A model generated the notes under the pieces. It was not told where the DNA came from, made no database searches, and saw only the letters and a list, made by a program, of their open reading frames with translations. The position numbers were made by a program, and so were the translations under genes. A stretch of DNA of 50,297 bases from Roseovarius sp. MMSF_3359 (lineage in GTDB: Bacteria > Pseudomonadota > Alphaproteobacteria > Rhodobacterales > Rhodobacteraceae). Shown here piece by piece: positions 15,839 to 25,018 of the stretch; the stretch's first letter is position 1, and each line of letters starts with the position of its first letter. The stretch is from positions 1-50,297 of the forward strand of contig NZ_JASHJC010000022.1 of assembly GCF_030733385.1 (NCBI RefSeq). The letters are read 5' to 3'.

Positions 15839-18277
15839 TTAGGCCGCCGACCGAACGGCCGGATGCGCCACCTCGGGCATCAAAAGTCGCGCTTCATGGG
15901 CCTTGAGGCAGGTCCGCGCCGTGTCGCCATAGGCGCCAATGTTGGACCGCAATTCCGGAAACAGCGCGAACATCTCTTCGCGGGACTGGTCCGAAATCGC
16001 CGAGATGCCGATATCGCCCGCATGAAAGCTCTCGGTCGCGGCGCCATCCGCGTAGATCACCTCGTGTTGGTCGAACATCATGTGCAGATACGTGACCGCG
16101 GCGCAATCGACCTGACGGATGTTCAGATCATTGACGAGGTGTTTGGCCGCCACAAGCACCTCCGACGTGCCAAAAAGCAGCTCGGCGCGGTAGCCCGTAA
16201 ACAGGAACCGATGCTGAGGCGAAACGGTAAGCCGCCGCGTCTGGCCATCGAGCGCCCCGGCATCCAGCGTCACTGGCGCGAACCGGCCAAGCCCCGGCAC
16301 GGTCCGGCGACCAAGCCAGCGGATCGGCTGCGGCCCGTGATCGCGGGTGACCACCATGTCACCAGCCTTTAGGGTTTCGACCGCCCGCAACCCACGCGGC
16401 GTAAGGATGCGCGCGCCCGGCGTGAAGCAGATAATGTTCTCGATCTCCGAGAAGGTTACCACCGTGCCATCGGCCATGGTGAAATTGCCCGACAGGCCGC
16501 CCGCCGCGTCATCGGTATTGGTAAAGGTGATATCGGCCAGTGAAATGTCCGACGTCAGTTGCAGCGTGTCGCCGTCGGTCTCGTCGCCCTCGCCACCCAC
16601 AATCGTGATCGCATCATTGCCGGCTTCACCCAGGTCGGTCAGGGTGAAAAAATCGTCTCCATCGCCGCCCTCGGCGGTATCGCCCTGCGCCACCTGGAAC
16701 GTATCGTCCCCGGTACCGCCGGTCATGCTGTCCGAGCCAAGCCCGCCGATCAGGCTATCGTCGCCGACCCCGCCATCAAGCGTGTCATCGGCCAGGCCAC
16801 CGTCGATCGTGTCATTGCCAACCCCGCCCGACAGGCTGTCCTGGCTGCCGCCGCCGCCGCTGTCGGTGATGAGGTCATCACCGTCGCCACCATCGACCGT
16901 GTCGTCACCATTGCCGCCGTCAATCGTGTCATTGCCGGCTTCGCCAAATATGTTGTCAGCCCCGCCGCCCCCTTCGATGCTGTCATCCCCATCCTCGGGG
17001 GGGACCGCGTCGAAATGGACATCGGTGATGTTGATGCCGTGGGTGCCGTCCTGACCGTTGGAATAGATGATCTGGATCTGCGACACCGGTCCGGCAATTT
17101 CGATCAGGGCCGAGCCGTTGGCATCCTCGGGATCATCCAGCGCACCGCCCGCGGTGATCGTGTTGCCGACAACCGTATCGTCCCCCTCGGGCGTGATGGT
17201 GACCGTGACCGGATTGCCGTCGGCGTCAAAGGCGTTGACCGTGACCGTATCGGTGTGATTGCCCGCAAAACTGTCGATGTCGTTGATGCGGAAGCTGACA
17301 TTTTCAACCTCATCCGCATAGGTGCTGCCGGGGGCGGCGGCGAAGTCGATTGTCGTGGTCGAGGTATCCGCATCGCCATCGCCGAACATCGCCAGTGACG
17401 AGGTCGTGTTGAACGGCTCGCCGGTGTCTTCGTATTGCGTGTCTGTGCTTTCGACGGTGAAGGTCGCGTTGTTGTTGCCGTCATCGGTGAAGCTGACCGA
17501 AACTTCGATTTCGCCGGTGATCTGGGTGACCCCGCCCGATATATCGGCCTCGTCATTGTCGACGGCTTCCCAGTTCAGGATTTCGGCGGAGGTCGCCGAA
17601 ATCCCATTGTCGCCGCCATAGATCGTGTCCGCACCGCTGCCACCGATGAGGGTGTCGGCACCGCCGCCGCCTTCGATCGTATCATTGCCCGCACCACTGA
17701 CGACACTGTCGTCGCCATCACCCGCCTGAATACTGTCATTGTTGCCGGCGCCATTGACGCTGTCATCGTCGAAATCCGAATAGCTACCGTCAATCGTGTC
17801 ATCGCCGGAGGTACCGTTGACGATCGTGTCCGTGCCGACATAGTTCGAGATGTTGAAGCCCGGATCGCCCGCGGTGACGTCGGGGTTGGTGTCGTGGGCC
17901 ACGACCTCATAGGTTCGGCCGGGGATGAGGGGGCGTTCGGACAGGGTGTAGAAGCCTGTTGCGGCGCCATTTTCGACTTGGAACTGCGAAACGTCGAAGG
18001 TTTCGCCCGTTACCGTATCGCGGATCGTCCAGCTTTGTTCGGCATCGACGTTCGATCCGGTGGAGGTGTTGCCACCGATCGTGACATCTGCGGTGGCGGT
18101 TTCCGCGCCGTTGTTGTCATCGTCGAGCGTGTAGCCCTGAAACGTGGCTTCATTGTCGGTGATCGTCGCGGTGCCGTCCTGGTCCGCAGGGCCAGTCCAG
18201 TTGAAGGTCGACCCGGTCGCCGTCGTGAAGATCGTCGTCGGATCAACGTCATAGATGCCAACCGTATATGTAGGCAT
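15839..18277 (-). CDS. Large RTX calcium-binding protein with C-terminal Hint domain
   Basis: An 812-residue acidic protein. An N-terminal region of about 150 residues (begins PTYTVGIYDVDPTTIF) resembles the lead segment of other rhodobacterial Hint proteins. It is followed by a short RTX array, a beta-rich insert around 230-400 and a second RTX array (about 410-560). A Hint domain starts at Cys617 (CFTPGARILTPRGLRAVETL) and contains the SPQHRFLF His motif. Hint domains self-cleave in inteins and hedgehog proteins. No intein-type C-terminal extein junction is evident, because the protein ends soon after the domain. There is no N-terminal signal peptide, so secretion, if any, is non-Sec. A small 5'-UTR hairpin (18296-18315) precedes the gene. 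Confidence 0.9.
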   Translation of the reverse strand: MPTYTVGIYDVDPTTIFTTATGSTFNWTGPADQDGTATITDNEATFQGYTLDDDNNGAETATADVTIGGNTSTGSNVDAEQSWTIRDTVTGETFDVSQFQVENGAATGFYTLSERPLIPGRTYEVVAHDTNPDVTAGDPGFNISNYVGTDTIVNGTSGDDTIDGSYSDFDDDSVNGAGNNDSIQAGDGDDSVVSGAGNDTIEGGGGADTLIGGSGADTIYGGDNGISATSAEILNWEAVDNDEADISGGVTQITGEIEVSVSFTDDGNNNATFTVESTDTQYEDTGEPFNTTSSLAMFGDGDADTSTTTIDFAAAPGSTYADEVENVSFRINDIDSFAGNHTDTVTVNAFDADGNPVTVTITPEGDDTVVGNTITAGGALDDPEDANGSALIEIAGPVSQIQIIYSNGQDGTHGINITDVHFDAVPPEDGDDSIEGGGGADNIFGEAGNDTIDGGNGDDTVDGGDGDDLITDSGGGGSQDSLSGGVGNDTIDGGLADDTLDGGVGDDSLIGGLGSDSMTGGTGDDTFQVAQGDTAEGGDGDDFFTLTDLGEAGNDAITIVGGEGDETDGDTLQLTSDISLADITFTNTDDAAGGLSGNFTMADGTVVTFSEIENIICFTPGARILTPRGLRAVETLKAGDMVVTRDHGPQPIRWLGRRTVPGLGRFAPVTLDAGALDGQTRRLTVSPQHRFLFTGYRAELLFGTSEVLVAAKHLVNDLNIRQVDCAAVTYLHMMFDQHEVIYADGAATESFHAGDIGISAISDQSREEMFALFPELRSNIGAYGDTARTCLKAHEARLLMPEVAHPAVRSAA

Positions 18278-18295
18278 GTATTTCTTCTCCTGTTT

Positions 18296-18315
18296 CGCAT
18301 GTGCCGCGACATGCG
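18296..18315 (-). promoter_or_regulatory. Inverted repeat in the Hint/RTX gene 5' region
   Basis: CGCATGT and ACATGCG with a 6-base spacer lie 19 bases upstream of the start codon, next to the ribosome site CAGGAG. It could be an operator or an mRNA hairpin that limits translation. Confidence 0.3.
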
Positions 18316-18482
18316 CCTGCTCTTCGTTTGCCCGTTTTCCTAGGTCAGGTGCCCGAAGGCCCCATTGTCTACACGGTCAGCGTAGCGCGCCGGTGCGGCG
18401 CAATTACGTGGCCAATGAGGCAAAATTTTGTCGATTGTTTCCGAAACTGTGGTTTTCCGTATCGCGTCCGGTTCTGGCAAGG

Positions 18483-19676
18483 TCAGGTGACGCGGCTCCG
18501 GATCTGAAACTCCGGGTTTTTCCAGCGTTTTTCGCGGATTACACCGATCAATACATCCGCTGCATGGTCGATGTCAGCCGTGTCGAGGTAAAGCGGGGTG
18601 ATGCCGAAACGCATGATGTCCGGCGCGCGGAAATCGCCGATCACCCCTTCGGCAATGCACGCCTGCATCGCAGCATATCCATGCTCGAAGTGGAATGAAA
18701 CCTGGCTGCCGCGCAGGTCCGGATCGCGAGGTGAGGCTAGGTCCAAGGCCGGGCAGGCGTGTTCGACACGGGCGATGAACCGTTCGCTCAGCGCAATCGA
18801 CTGCGCGCGCAAAGCGGCCATATCGACCGCGTCCCAGATGTCGAGCGCCGCGTCAAGAGCTGCCATGGCAAGCACTGGCGGTGTCCCGACCCGCATCCGT
18901 TCGATTCCCGCGCCCGGCCGGTAAGCCGGATCAAAAGCAAACGGTGCCGCGTGGCCAAGCCAGCCGGAAAGGATGGGGTCAACGGTTTCCGTGTGACGTG
19001 GCGAGACATAGATGAAGGCCGGCGCGCCGGGGCCGCCATTGAGATACTTGTAGGTGCAGCCCACGGCGAAATCTGCATTGCAGCCTTGCAGGTCCACCGG
19101 GATTGCCCCGGCGCTATGGGCCAGGTCCCATATCGTCAGGCAATCATTTTCATGCGCTTTTTGAGTGAGTTGCGCCATGTTGTGAAGGCGGCCGGTGCGG
19201 TAATCCACCTCCGTCAGCATCAGGACGGCGACCTCGTCGGTGATGTGATCCTCAACCGCATCAGGGGCCACCACCCGCAATTCATGACCGGCATCGAGCG
19301 TCTTGATAAGCCCCTCGGCCATGTAGAGATCGGTGGGGAAATTGCCACTATCGGACAGGATCACTTTGCGGTCCGGGCGCAGCGCCAACGCGGCGGCCAG
19401 CGCCTGGTAGACCTTGATGCTGAGCGTGTCGCCCAACACCACATGGCCGGGTTCCGCCCCGATGAGCCGCGCAATCCGATCACCGAGCTGCCGTGGCTGC
19501 TCCATCCAACCGGCCCGGTTCCAGCCGGTGATGAGCATCTCCCCCCATTCGTCCCGCATCGCCCCGGTCATCCGCGCCTCGGCCGATTTGGGCAGGGGGC
19601 CAAGCGAGTTCCCATCAAGGTAAGTCACGCCGGAGGGTAGATGAAACCTGTCTTTCAGGTGCTTGAAATCATTCAT
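18483..19676 (-). CDS. kynU: Kynureninase
   Basis: A 397-residue PLP enzyme that cleaves L-kynurenine to anthranilate and alanine in tryptophan catabolism. It shows the family N-terminus HLPSGVTYLDGNSLG, the cofactor-contacting WDLAHSAGAIPVDL (Asp184, His187) and the Schiff-base lysine at about 210 in CTYKYLNGG. Length is normal. Its ATG overlaps the stop of the YjbR-family gene by 4 bases (ATGA), so the two are translationally coupled and both follow the SDR gene. Tryptophan 2,3-dioxygenase and kynurenine formamidase are not in this window. No terminator is evident downstream. Confidence 0.95.
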   Translation of the reverse strand: MNDFKHLKDRFHLPSGVTYLDGNSLGPLPKSAEARMTGAMRDEWGEMLITGWNRAGWMEQPRQLGDRIARLIGAEPGHVVLGDTLSIKVYQALAAALALRPDRKVILSDSGNFPTDLYMAEGLIKTLDAGHELRVVAPDAVEDHITDEVAVLMLTEVDYRTGRLHNMAQLTQKAHENDCLTIWDLAHSAGAIPVDLQGCNADFAVGCTYKYLNGGPGAPAFIYVSPRHTETVDPILSGWLGHAAPFAFDPAYRPGAGIERMRVGTPPVLAMAALDAALDIWDAVDMAALRAQSIALSERFIARVEHACPALDLASPRDPDLRGSQVSFHFEHGYAAMQACIAEGVIGDFRAPDIMRFGITPLYLDTADIDHAADVLIGVIREKRWKNPEFQIRSRVT

Positions 19677-20038
19677 TTTGGTTCTGGTATACCCAGTTCG
19701 GCGCGCTTCTTCTTGCTGAGATTGGCAGCGGCCATGTGGTAGGAGGCAATCAAATGTTCGCGCAGCTCTTCATCGCTGAGCCCCGGCGTGTCATAGACCT
19801 GCAACCATTTCAGCCCGCGCGAGGCCAGGTAGGGCGCGGGCCGGATGCCCGGCTGATCGCCCAGCACTTCGAACGCAATCTCCGACGCCTTGAAGGTGAA
19901 CGCATCCTTGCCATCGTTCCAGCCGCAGATGCCGAACACCTTGCCGCCGACCTTCCACACATCCGCATTGCCCCATTGCACCACATGGGTCGTGGCCTTG
20001 AGGCTGCCGCAGAAGATGTTGAACTCGTCCCGTGTCAT
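19673..20038 (-). CDS. MmcQ/YjbR-family protein
   Basis: A 121-residue protein of the MmcQ/YjbR family, which has a CyaY-like fold and is often annotated as DNA-binding without strong proof. Typical blocks are TRDEFNIFCGSLKATTHVVQ at the N-terminus, KVFGICGWN in the middle and the C-terminal ELREHLIASYHMAAANLSKK. ATG 20038 is the family start. The longer in-frame extension to 20275 runs antisense over the SDR gene and is rejected. It sits 4 bases after the SDR stop and overlaps the kynU start by 4 bases, the middle of a three-gene operon. Its link to kynurenine metabolism is unknown. Confidence 0.88.
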   Translation of the reverse strand: MTRDEFNIFCGSLKATTHVVQWGNADVWKVGGKVFGICGWNDGKDAFTFKASEIAFEVLGDQPGIRPAPYLASRGLKWLQVYDTPGLSDEELREHLIASYHMAAANLSKKKRAELGIPEPK

Positions 20039-20042
20039 CGGA

Positions 20043-20795
20043 TCAGAATTTTCCTCCGGCGATTTCAATGGCCTGTCCGTTGACACTCTCGGATCCCGGT
20101 CCGCAGAGCCAGAGCACGGATTGCGCCACTTCGCTCGGGGCGATGAGGCGTTTGTGCTTGTTTGCCCCGACCATGATGGCGCGGGCCTCTTCGGCACTGA
20201 TGCCCGCACGCTCCTGGATCGAGGTGACGTTGCGGGTGACAATCTCGGTGTCGACATAGCCGGGGCAGACGGCATTGAAGGTGAATGGCGTGCCGAGGTA
20301 ATCCTCGCTGAGCGCCCGGATCAGGCCAATCATCCCGTGCTTCGACGCGGTGTAAGCCGGCGCGCCCTTCAGCCCCTTGAGCCCGGCGATGGAGGAGATT
20401 GCGATCACGCGGCCCCAATCCGTGTCGCGCATGGATTTCAGGCTTTCGCGGATCGTGAGGAACGCGCCATCGAGGTTTGTGGCCATCATCCGCCGCCAGA
20501 ACGCCATTTCCGTCTTGTGCAGGGCTCGGCCCTCGGCGAGCCCTGCATTGGCGATGCAGATCTGGATCGGGCCACGCTGACAGACGGCATCGGCGATGGT
20601 CGCGGTCACCTGCGCTTCGTCGGTGACATCCATCACAGCAGGGTGGAGGCCTTGCGTCGCAGCACTCTCCAAAACACCCGCGCGCCGCCCGGTGATGGTA
20701 ACTTCTGCACCTTCCTGCGCGATGGCCTGGGCAATCGCCAGCCCAATGCCGGTGCCGCCGCCGGTGACGAGCGCATGTTTGCCGGAAGGTGTCAT
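20043..20795 (-). CDS. Short-chain dehydrogenase/reductase, first gene of the kynU operon
   Basis: A 250-residue classical SDR. The NAD(P)-binding TGGGTGIG motif is near residue 11, NAG is present in IANAGLAEG, and the catalytic Ser/Tyr/Lys are in ISSIAG and the YTASKHG block. The C-terminal GGKF ending and the PGYVDTEIV segment resemble 3-hydroxybutyrate or 3-hydroxyacyl-CoA dehydrogenases. Co-operonic placement with kynureninase suggests a step in tryptophan or anthranilate breakdown, but the substrate is not readable from the sequence. The ATG is a good family start. A structured intergenic block lies upstream. Confidence 0.88.
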   Translation of the reverse strand: MTPSGKHALVTGGGTGIGLAIAQAIAQEGAEVTITGRRAGVLESAATQGLHPAVMDVTDEAQVTATIADAVCQRGPIQICIANAGLAEGRALHKTEMAFWRRMMATNLDGAFLTIRESLKSMRDTDWGRVIAISSIAGLKGLKGAPAYTASKHGMIGLIRALSEDYLGTPFTFNAVCPGYVDTEIVTRNVTSIQERAGISAEEARAIMVGANKHKRLIAPSEVAQSVLWLCGPGSESVNGQAIEIAGGKF

Positions 20796-21150
20796 AATGG
20801 CACCCTAAAGGAACCAGGGAAGGGGGCAAGAGGCCTTGGGGCCGGGCATCTCTACCTGCACGCGTTCGTCCGACCGGTTACGGGATGAGTTCGCCATCAC
20901 TTGCGCTTTTTCTGCATTGCGGACGAAGCTGTCCCTCTATCGCAATTGAAACAGAGGGCATCGCCTGACCGCGGTCGGGCGCTGCCCGACGGTGCTGCGC
21001 ACCTTGAGTCTGGGCTGGGTGCTACGTCTGCTACGGGCTCCGAGCAGACCTTCGGCACCGCATCCCGATGCGCCTACGAAACCCCTTGGCCGCTCGGGCT
21101 GCGGCAACTCGCGCTCTTTTCCGGCGGGGAGCGGCAGGGTAGGAGGCGAC
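20796..21150. other. Intergenic region between the SDR and methyltransferase genes
   Basis: 355 bases without a gene I support. The left part probably contains the SDR-yjbR-kynU promoter. The right part is dominated by a run of hairpins (20974-21105, listed separately) and ends with an AGGAGG ribosome site at 21141-21146 for the downstream gene. Confidence 0.5.
20974..21105. repeat. Cluster of five consecutive hairpins (REP-like or structured RNA)
   Basis: Visible stems are: GTCGGGC/GCCCGAC with a GCT loop (20974-20990); GGTGC/GCACC (20991-21003); GTCTGCT plus CGG with CCG plus AGCAGAC, one bulged A (21026-21049); CGCATC/GATGCG (21059-21072); and GCCGC/GCGGC (21089-21105). This is far denser than elsewhere in the window. 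It may be a repetitive extragenic palindrome array or a structured 5' leader of the methyltransferase gene. Confidence 0.55.
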
Positions 21151-21603
21151 ATGCTGAAATGGATCGACATACCGCCGGTCTGGTTGCTGGGCATTGCGGT
21201 GCTGGCCTGGGTGCAGGCGGCATACTGGCCGCTGGGGTTGAGTTTCGGCGGGGCCTGGGCGGATTTTGCGGGCGGGCTGCTCGTCGGCGGTGGCTTGGTG
21301 CTGATGGCTTTGGCCTTTGCCGAGTTTCGCCGCCACAAGACCACCGTCATCCCGCACCGGGAGGCCGACCGCCTCATCACGGGCGGCATTTTCAAACGGA
21401 CCCGCAACCCGATCTACCTGGGCGACGCGCTGATTCTCGGCGGTCTGATTCTGCGATGGGACGCGGTTCTGGCGCTGCCATTGGTGCCGATCTTCTTCTG
21501 GATTATCGAAAAGCGGTTCATTCTCGCCGAAGAAGATCGCCTGCGGCGCAAGTTTCGGATGGATTTTGCGCGATATTGCGAAAAAACGCGACGTTGGTGT
21601 TAA
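21151..21603 (+). CDS. Isoprenylcysteine carboxyl methyltransferase-family membrane protein
   Basis: A 150-residue integral membrane protein of the ICMT/PEMT-like methyltransferase family. About four membrane segments are visible (residues 8-25, 33-52, 88-104, 108-122). The family motifs are TGGIFKRTRNPIYLGD and, at the C-terminus, EEDRLRRKFRMDFARYCEKT, which form the SAM site. Bacterial members methylate unknown lipids or small molecules, since there is no isoprenylated protein substrate. ATG 21151 has AGGAGG 4 bases upstream, an excellent ribosome site, so the longer upstream frame from 20992 is rejected. Confidence 0.88.
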   Translation: MLKWIDIPPVWLLGIAVLAWVQAAYWPLGLSFGGAWADFAGGLLVGGGLVLMALAFAEFRRHKTTVIPHREADRLITGGIFKRTRNPIYLGDALILGGLILRWDAVLALPLVPIFFWIIEKRFILAEEDRLRRKFRMDFARYCEKTRRWC

Positions 21604-21729
21604 GAAATGTGGCAATCTGGCAGTCGCATCTTTCCAAACCTTGTGAAATAACGGCGCTTGACGTCAGAAATGCGACGGCCATTCAGGGCGGCCAGCGCAG
21701 TGGAACGTGACAGAAGAGGGAACAGGACA

Positions 21730-23310
21730 TTGAAAATAGGGACGCCGAAAGAAGTCATCGACGGTGAAAACCGGGTGGCGATGACGCCGGACTCGGTGAC
21801 GCAGTTGCAGAAGCTGGGTCATGAGTGCGTGATTGAAACCGGGGCCGGAGACAAGGCCGGGTTTTCGGACAAGGATTACAAGGACGCGGGCGCGGAGGTG
21901 GTCAAGACCGCCGCGGCGCTTTGGAAAGCGGCCGATGTTGTAGCCAAGGTACGGCCTCCGGTTGATGCCGAAATGAAGCGGCTGCGTGACGGTCAGACGC
22001 TGATTTCCTTCTTCAACCCCGGTGCCAACGAGGCGCAGATGAAGGCCGCCGCCAAGAAGGGTGCGACGGTCATCGCGATGGAGATGGTGCCGCGCATTTC
22101 CCGCGCTCAGAAGATGGATGCGCTGTCGTCGATGGCCAATATCGCGGGCTACCGCGCGGTGATCGAGGCGGGCAACAATTTCGGTCGTTTCTTCACCGGA
22201 CAGATCACCGCGGCGGGCAAGGTGCCCCCGGCCAAGGTGCTGGTTGTCGGCGCCGGTGTGGCCGGATTGGCGGCGATCGGTACGTCGACGTCGCTGGGTG
22301 CGATCACCTATGCGTTCGACGTGCGCCCCGAGGTGGCCGAGCAGGTCGAGTCGATGGGTGCCGAATTCGTCTATCTCGATTTCGAGGAAGAGCAGACCGA
22401 TGGCGCAGCCACCGGTGGCTATGCGGCGGTCTCGTCCCCTGAGTTCCGTGAGGCGCAGCTCGCCAAGTTCCGCGAATTGGCACCGGAGGTCGATATCGTC
22501 ATCACGACGGCGCTCATTCCCAACCGCGAGGCGCCCGAGCTTTGGACCGAGGACATGGTCAAGGCGATGAAACCGGGGTCGGTCATCGTGGACCTCGCGG
22601 CCGAGAAGGGCGGGAACTGCAAGCTGACGGTCATGGACGAGAAGATCGTGACCGACAACGGCGTGACCATCATCGGCTATACCGATTTCCCGAGCCGAAT
22701 GGCGGCGCAATCGTCGAGCCTTTACGCCACCAACATCCGTCACATGATGACCGACCTGACGCCGGAGAAAGACGGCGTGATCGTGCATGACATGGAGGAT
22801 GACGTGATCCGCGGCGCGACCGTGGCGCATGCCAAGGAGGTCACCTTCCCGCCACCGCCGCCCAAGGTGCAGGCGATTGCGGCGCAACCCAAGAAGGAAG
22901 CGCCCAAGGAACTGACTGCCGAGGAAAAGCGTGCCGCCGAGACCGCCGCGTTCAAGGCGCAGACCAAGAACCAGGTCACGTTGCTGGCCATTGGTGGCGG
23001 TCTGCTTCTGGCGCTCGGGGCGATCCCGGGGATGCCGGCGAGCTTCATGCAGCATTTCATCGTCTTTGTTCTGTCGGTCTTCATCGGCTTCCAGGTGATC
23101 TGGAACGTGTCGCATTCCTTGCACACGCCGCTGATGGCAATCACCAACGCGATCTCGTCGATCATCATCCTCGGCGCGCTCATGCAGATCGGATCAGGCT
23201 CGTTCCTCGTGATCCTGCTGGCCGCGGTCAGCGTCTTCATGGCGGCCATTAACATATTCGGTGGCTTTCTCGTCACCCGGCGCATGCTCGCCATGTTCCA
23301 GAAGTCGTAA
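21730..23310 (+). CDS. pntA: NAD(P) transhydrogenase subunit alpha
   Basis: A 526-residue alpha subunit of the proton-translocating transhydrogenase, which makes NADPH from NADH using the proton gradient. The NAD-binding domain I begins KIGTPKEVIDGENRVAMTPD and contains the GAGVAGLAA Rossmann loop. A charged Lys/Ala/Glu linker (about 395-420) leads to four C-terminal membrane segments, the two-subunit arrangement of E. coli. I chose TTG 21730 because GAGGG lies 9 bases upstream and homologues start with this sequence. The frame is open to 21658, but the extra Arg-rich residues do not fit. pntB follows after 12 bases. Confidence 0.95.
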   Translation: MKIGTPKEVIDGENRVAMTPDSVTQLQKLGHECVIETGAGDKAGFSDKDYKDAGAEVVKTAAALWKAADVVAKVRPPVDAEMKRLRDGQTLISFFNPGANEAQMKAAAKKGATVIAMEMVPRISRAQKMDALSSMANIAGYRAVIEAGNNFGRFFTGQITAAGKVPPAKVLVVGAGVAGLAAIGTSTSLGAITYAFDVRPEVAEQVESMGAEFVYLDFEEEQTDGAATGGYAAVSSPEFREAQLAKFRELAPEVDIVITTALIPNREAPELWTEDMVKAMKPGSVIVDLAAEKGGNCKLTVMDEKIVTDNGVTIIGYTDFPSRMAAQSSSLYATNIRHMMTDLTPEKDGVIVHDMEDDVIRGATVAHAKEVTFPPPPPKVQAIAAQPKKEAPKELTAEEKRAAETAAFKAQTKNQVTLLAIGGGLLLALGAIPGMPASFMQHFIVFVLSVFIGFQVIWNVSHSLHTPLMAITNAISSIIILGALMQIGSGSFLVILLAAVSVFMAAINIFGGFLVTRRMLAMFQKS

Positions 23311-23322
23311 GGGGGACGAGAC

Positions 23323-24756
23323 ATGGATTTTGGTTTCACAACAGCGGCCTATGTGGTCGCAGCAGTTCTCTTCATTCTCGCTCTGGGCGGCCTTTCGGGG
23401 CAGGAAAGCGCGAAACGTGCCATTTGGTACGGGATCGTCGGCATGGCCATCGCGGTCGTCTCGACGCTCATTGGCCCCGGTTCGGGCTTCTGGTTCCTGT
23501 CACTCATACTGATCGCGGCAGGTGCCGTGATCGGCTATCAACTGGCCACGCGGGTGCAGATGACGCAGATGCCGGAACTGGTGGCGATCATGCACTCGCT
23601 GGTCGGTCTGGCGGCGGTTTTCGTGGGCTTCAACGCGGATTTCACTATCGGCATGGTCGAGGCGGCGAAGGCCGCAGGCGAGAGCGTCGAAGGGGTCTTC
23701 CCGCAACTGGTGGCCAAGAAAACCCCGATCGAGATCACCATTCTGCAGGTCGAACTGGTGCTTGGCATCTGGATCGGCGCGGTGACCTTCACCGGCTCGG
23801 TCATTGCCTATGGCAAACTGGCGGGCAAGGTCGATACGTCGGCCAAGCAACTGCCCGGCGGCCATGCGCTGAACGCGGCGGCGGCGGGTCTGTCGCTGCT
23901 CTTTGTCATCATGTACCTGGGCGGTTCGGGCACCTGGACGCTGGTGCTGCTGACACTGTTGGCGCTCTTCATCGGTTATCACCTGATCATGGGGATCGGC
24001 GGCGCGGACATGCCCGTGGTGGTGTCGATGCTCAACAGCTACTCGGGCTGGGCAGCGGCGGCGATTGGTTTCTCGCTTGGCAATGATCTCCTGATTACCG
24101 TGGGCGCGCTTGTGGGCTCGTCCGGTGCGATCCTGAGCTACATCATGTGCAAGGCCATGAACCGGTCCTTCATCAGCGTGATCCTCGGCGGCTTTGGTGG
24201 CGCCTCGGGCGAGCAGATGGCGGTCGAGGGCGAGCAGATCGCAATCGACGCCGATGGTGTTGCCACGGCGCTCAACGAGGCCGAGAGCATCATCATCATC
24301 CCCGGCTACGGCATGGCCGTGGCGCAGGCGCAGCAGGCGGTGAGCGAGCTGACCAACAAGCTGCGGGCCAAGGGCAAGAATGTGCGTTTCGCCATTCACC
24401 CCGTTGCGGGGCGTCTGCCGGGGCATATGAACGTGCTGCTGGCCGAGGCGAAGGTCCCTTATGACATCGTGCTGGAGATGGACGAGATCAATGAAGACTT
24501 CCCCGACACGGACGTGGTCATCGTTATCGGCTCGAACGATATCGTGAACCCCGCCGCGCAGGACGACCCCAACAGCCCGATTGCCGGGATGCCGGTTTTG
24601 GAGTGCTGGAAGGCGAAACAGGTGTTTGTCTCGAAGCGCGGGCAGGGGACCGGCTATTCCGGCATCGAAAACCCGCTCTTCTACAAGGACAACACCCGGA
24701 TGTTCTATGGCGATGCCAAGGATTCGGTGTCGAGCTTGTTGCCCAAGGTCGACTAG
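23323..24756 (+). CDS. pntB: NAD(P) transhydrogenase subunit beta
   Basis: A 477-residue beta subunit of the transhydrogenase, co-transcribed with pntA (12-base gap, GGGGGA ribosome site). The N-terminal two thirds hold about nine membrane segments forming the proton channel. The C-terminal domain III binds NADP(H), with the fingerprint [13 protein letters not shown] and later blocks [18 protein letters not shown] and [11 protein letters not shown]. Length and motifs are normal. A strong terminator ends the pntAB unit. Confidence 0.97.
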   Translation: MDFGFTTAAYVVAAVLFILALGGLSGQESAKRAIWYGIVGMAIAVVSTLIGPGSGFWFLSLILIAAGAVIGYQLATRVQMTQMPELVAIMHSLVGLAAVFVGFNADFTIGMVEAAKAAGESVEGVFPQLVAKKTPIEITILQVELVLGIWIGAVTFTGSVIAYGKLAGKVDTSAKQLPGGHALNAAAAGLSLLFVIMYLGGSGTWTLVLLTLLALFIGYHLIMGIGGADMPVVVSMLNSYSGWAAAAIGFSLGNDLLITVGALVGSSGAILSYIMCKAMNRSFISVILGGFGGASGEQMAVEGEQIAIDADGVATALNEAESIIIIPGYGMAVAQAQQAVSELTNKLRAKGKNVRFAIHPVAGRLPGHMNVLLAEAKVPYDIVLEMDEINEDFPDTDVVIVIGSNDIVNPAAQDDPNSPIAGMPVLECWKAKQVFVSKRGQGTGYSGIENPLFYKDNTRMFYGDAKDSVSSLLPKVD

Positions 24757-24779
24757 GGTTATCGACAAACGATCAGAGG

Positions 24780-24808
24780 GGGGCGCCCATCATCGGGCGC
24801 CCCTTTTT
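24780..24808 (+). terminator. Intrinsic terminator of pntAB
   Basis: A perfect 9-bp stem (GGGGCGCCC with GGGCGCCCC), 6-base loop ATCATC and a TTTTT run start 24 bases after the pntB stop. Confidence 0.92.
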
Positions 24809-25018
24809 GGTTTGTTATGCGGTGCGTTGATTTGGCTGGGAGGCTGCCGCACTGCGATCCGCGACAAGTGATCCGTCAGGTTCCGGGGTCTGGTGGCAAG
24901 CTGTGGCGCTTATTGCGATGTATGCCGCGGTGTGCCGCTAAGTCATTGGTGTGACAAAAGAATCCGTTTTATTCGCTGGCCGGGCCGGATATGTTGCCTG
25001 CGAAGATGAGGAACGCCG

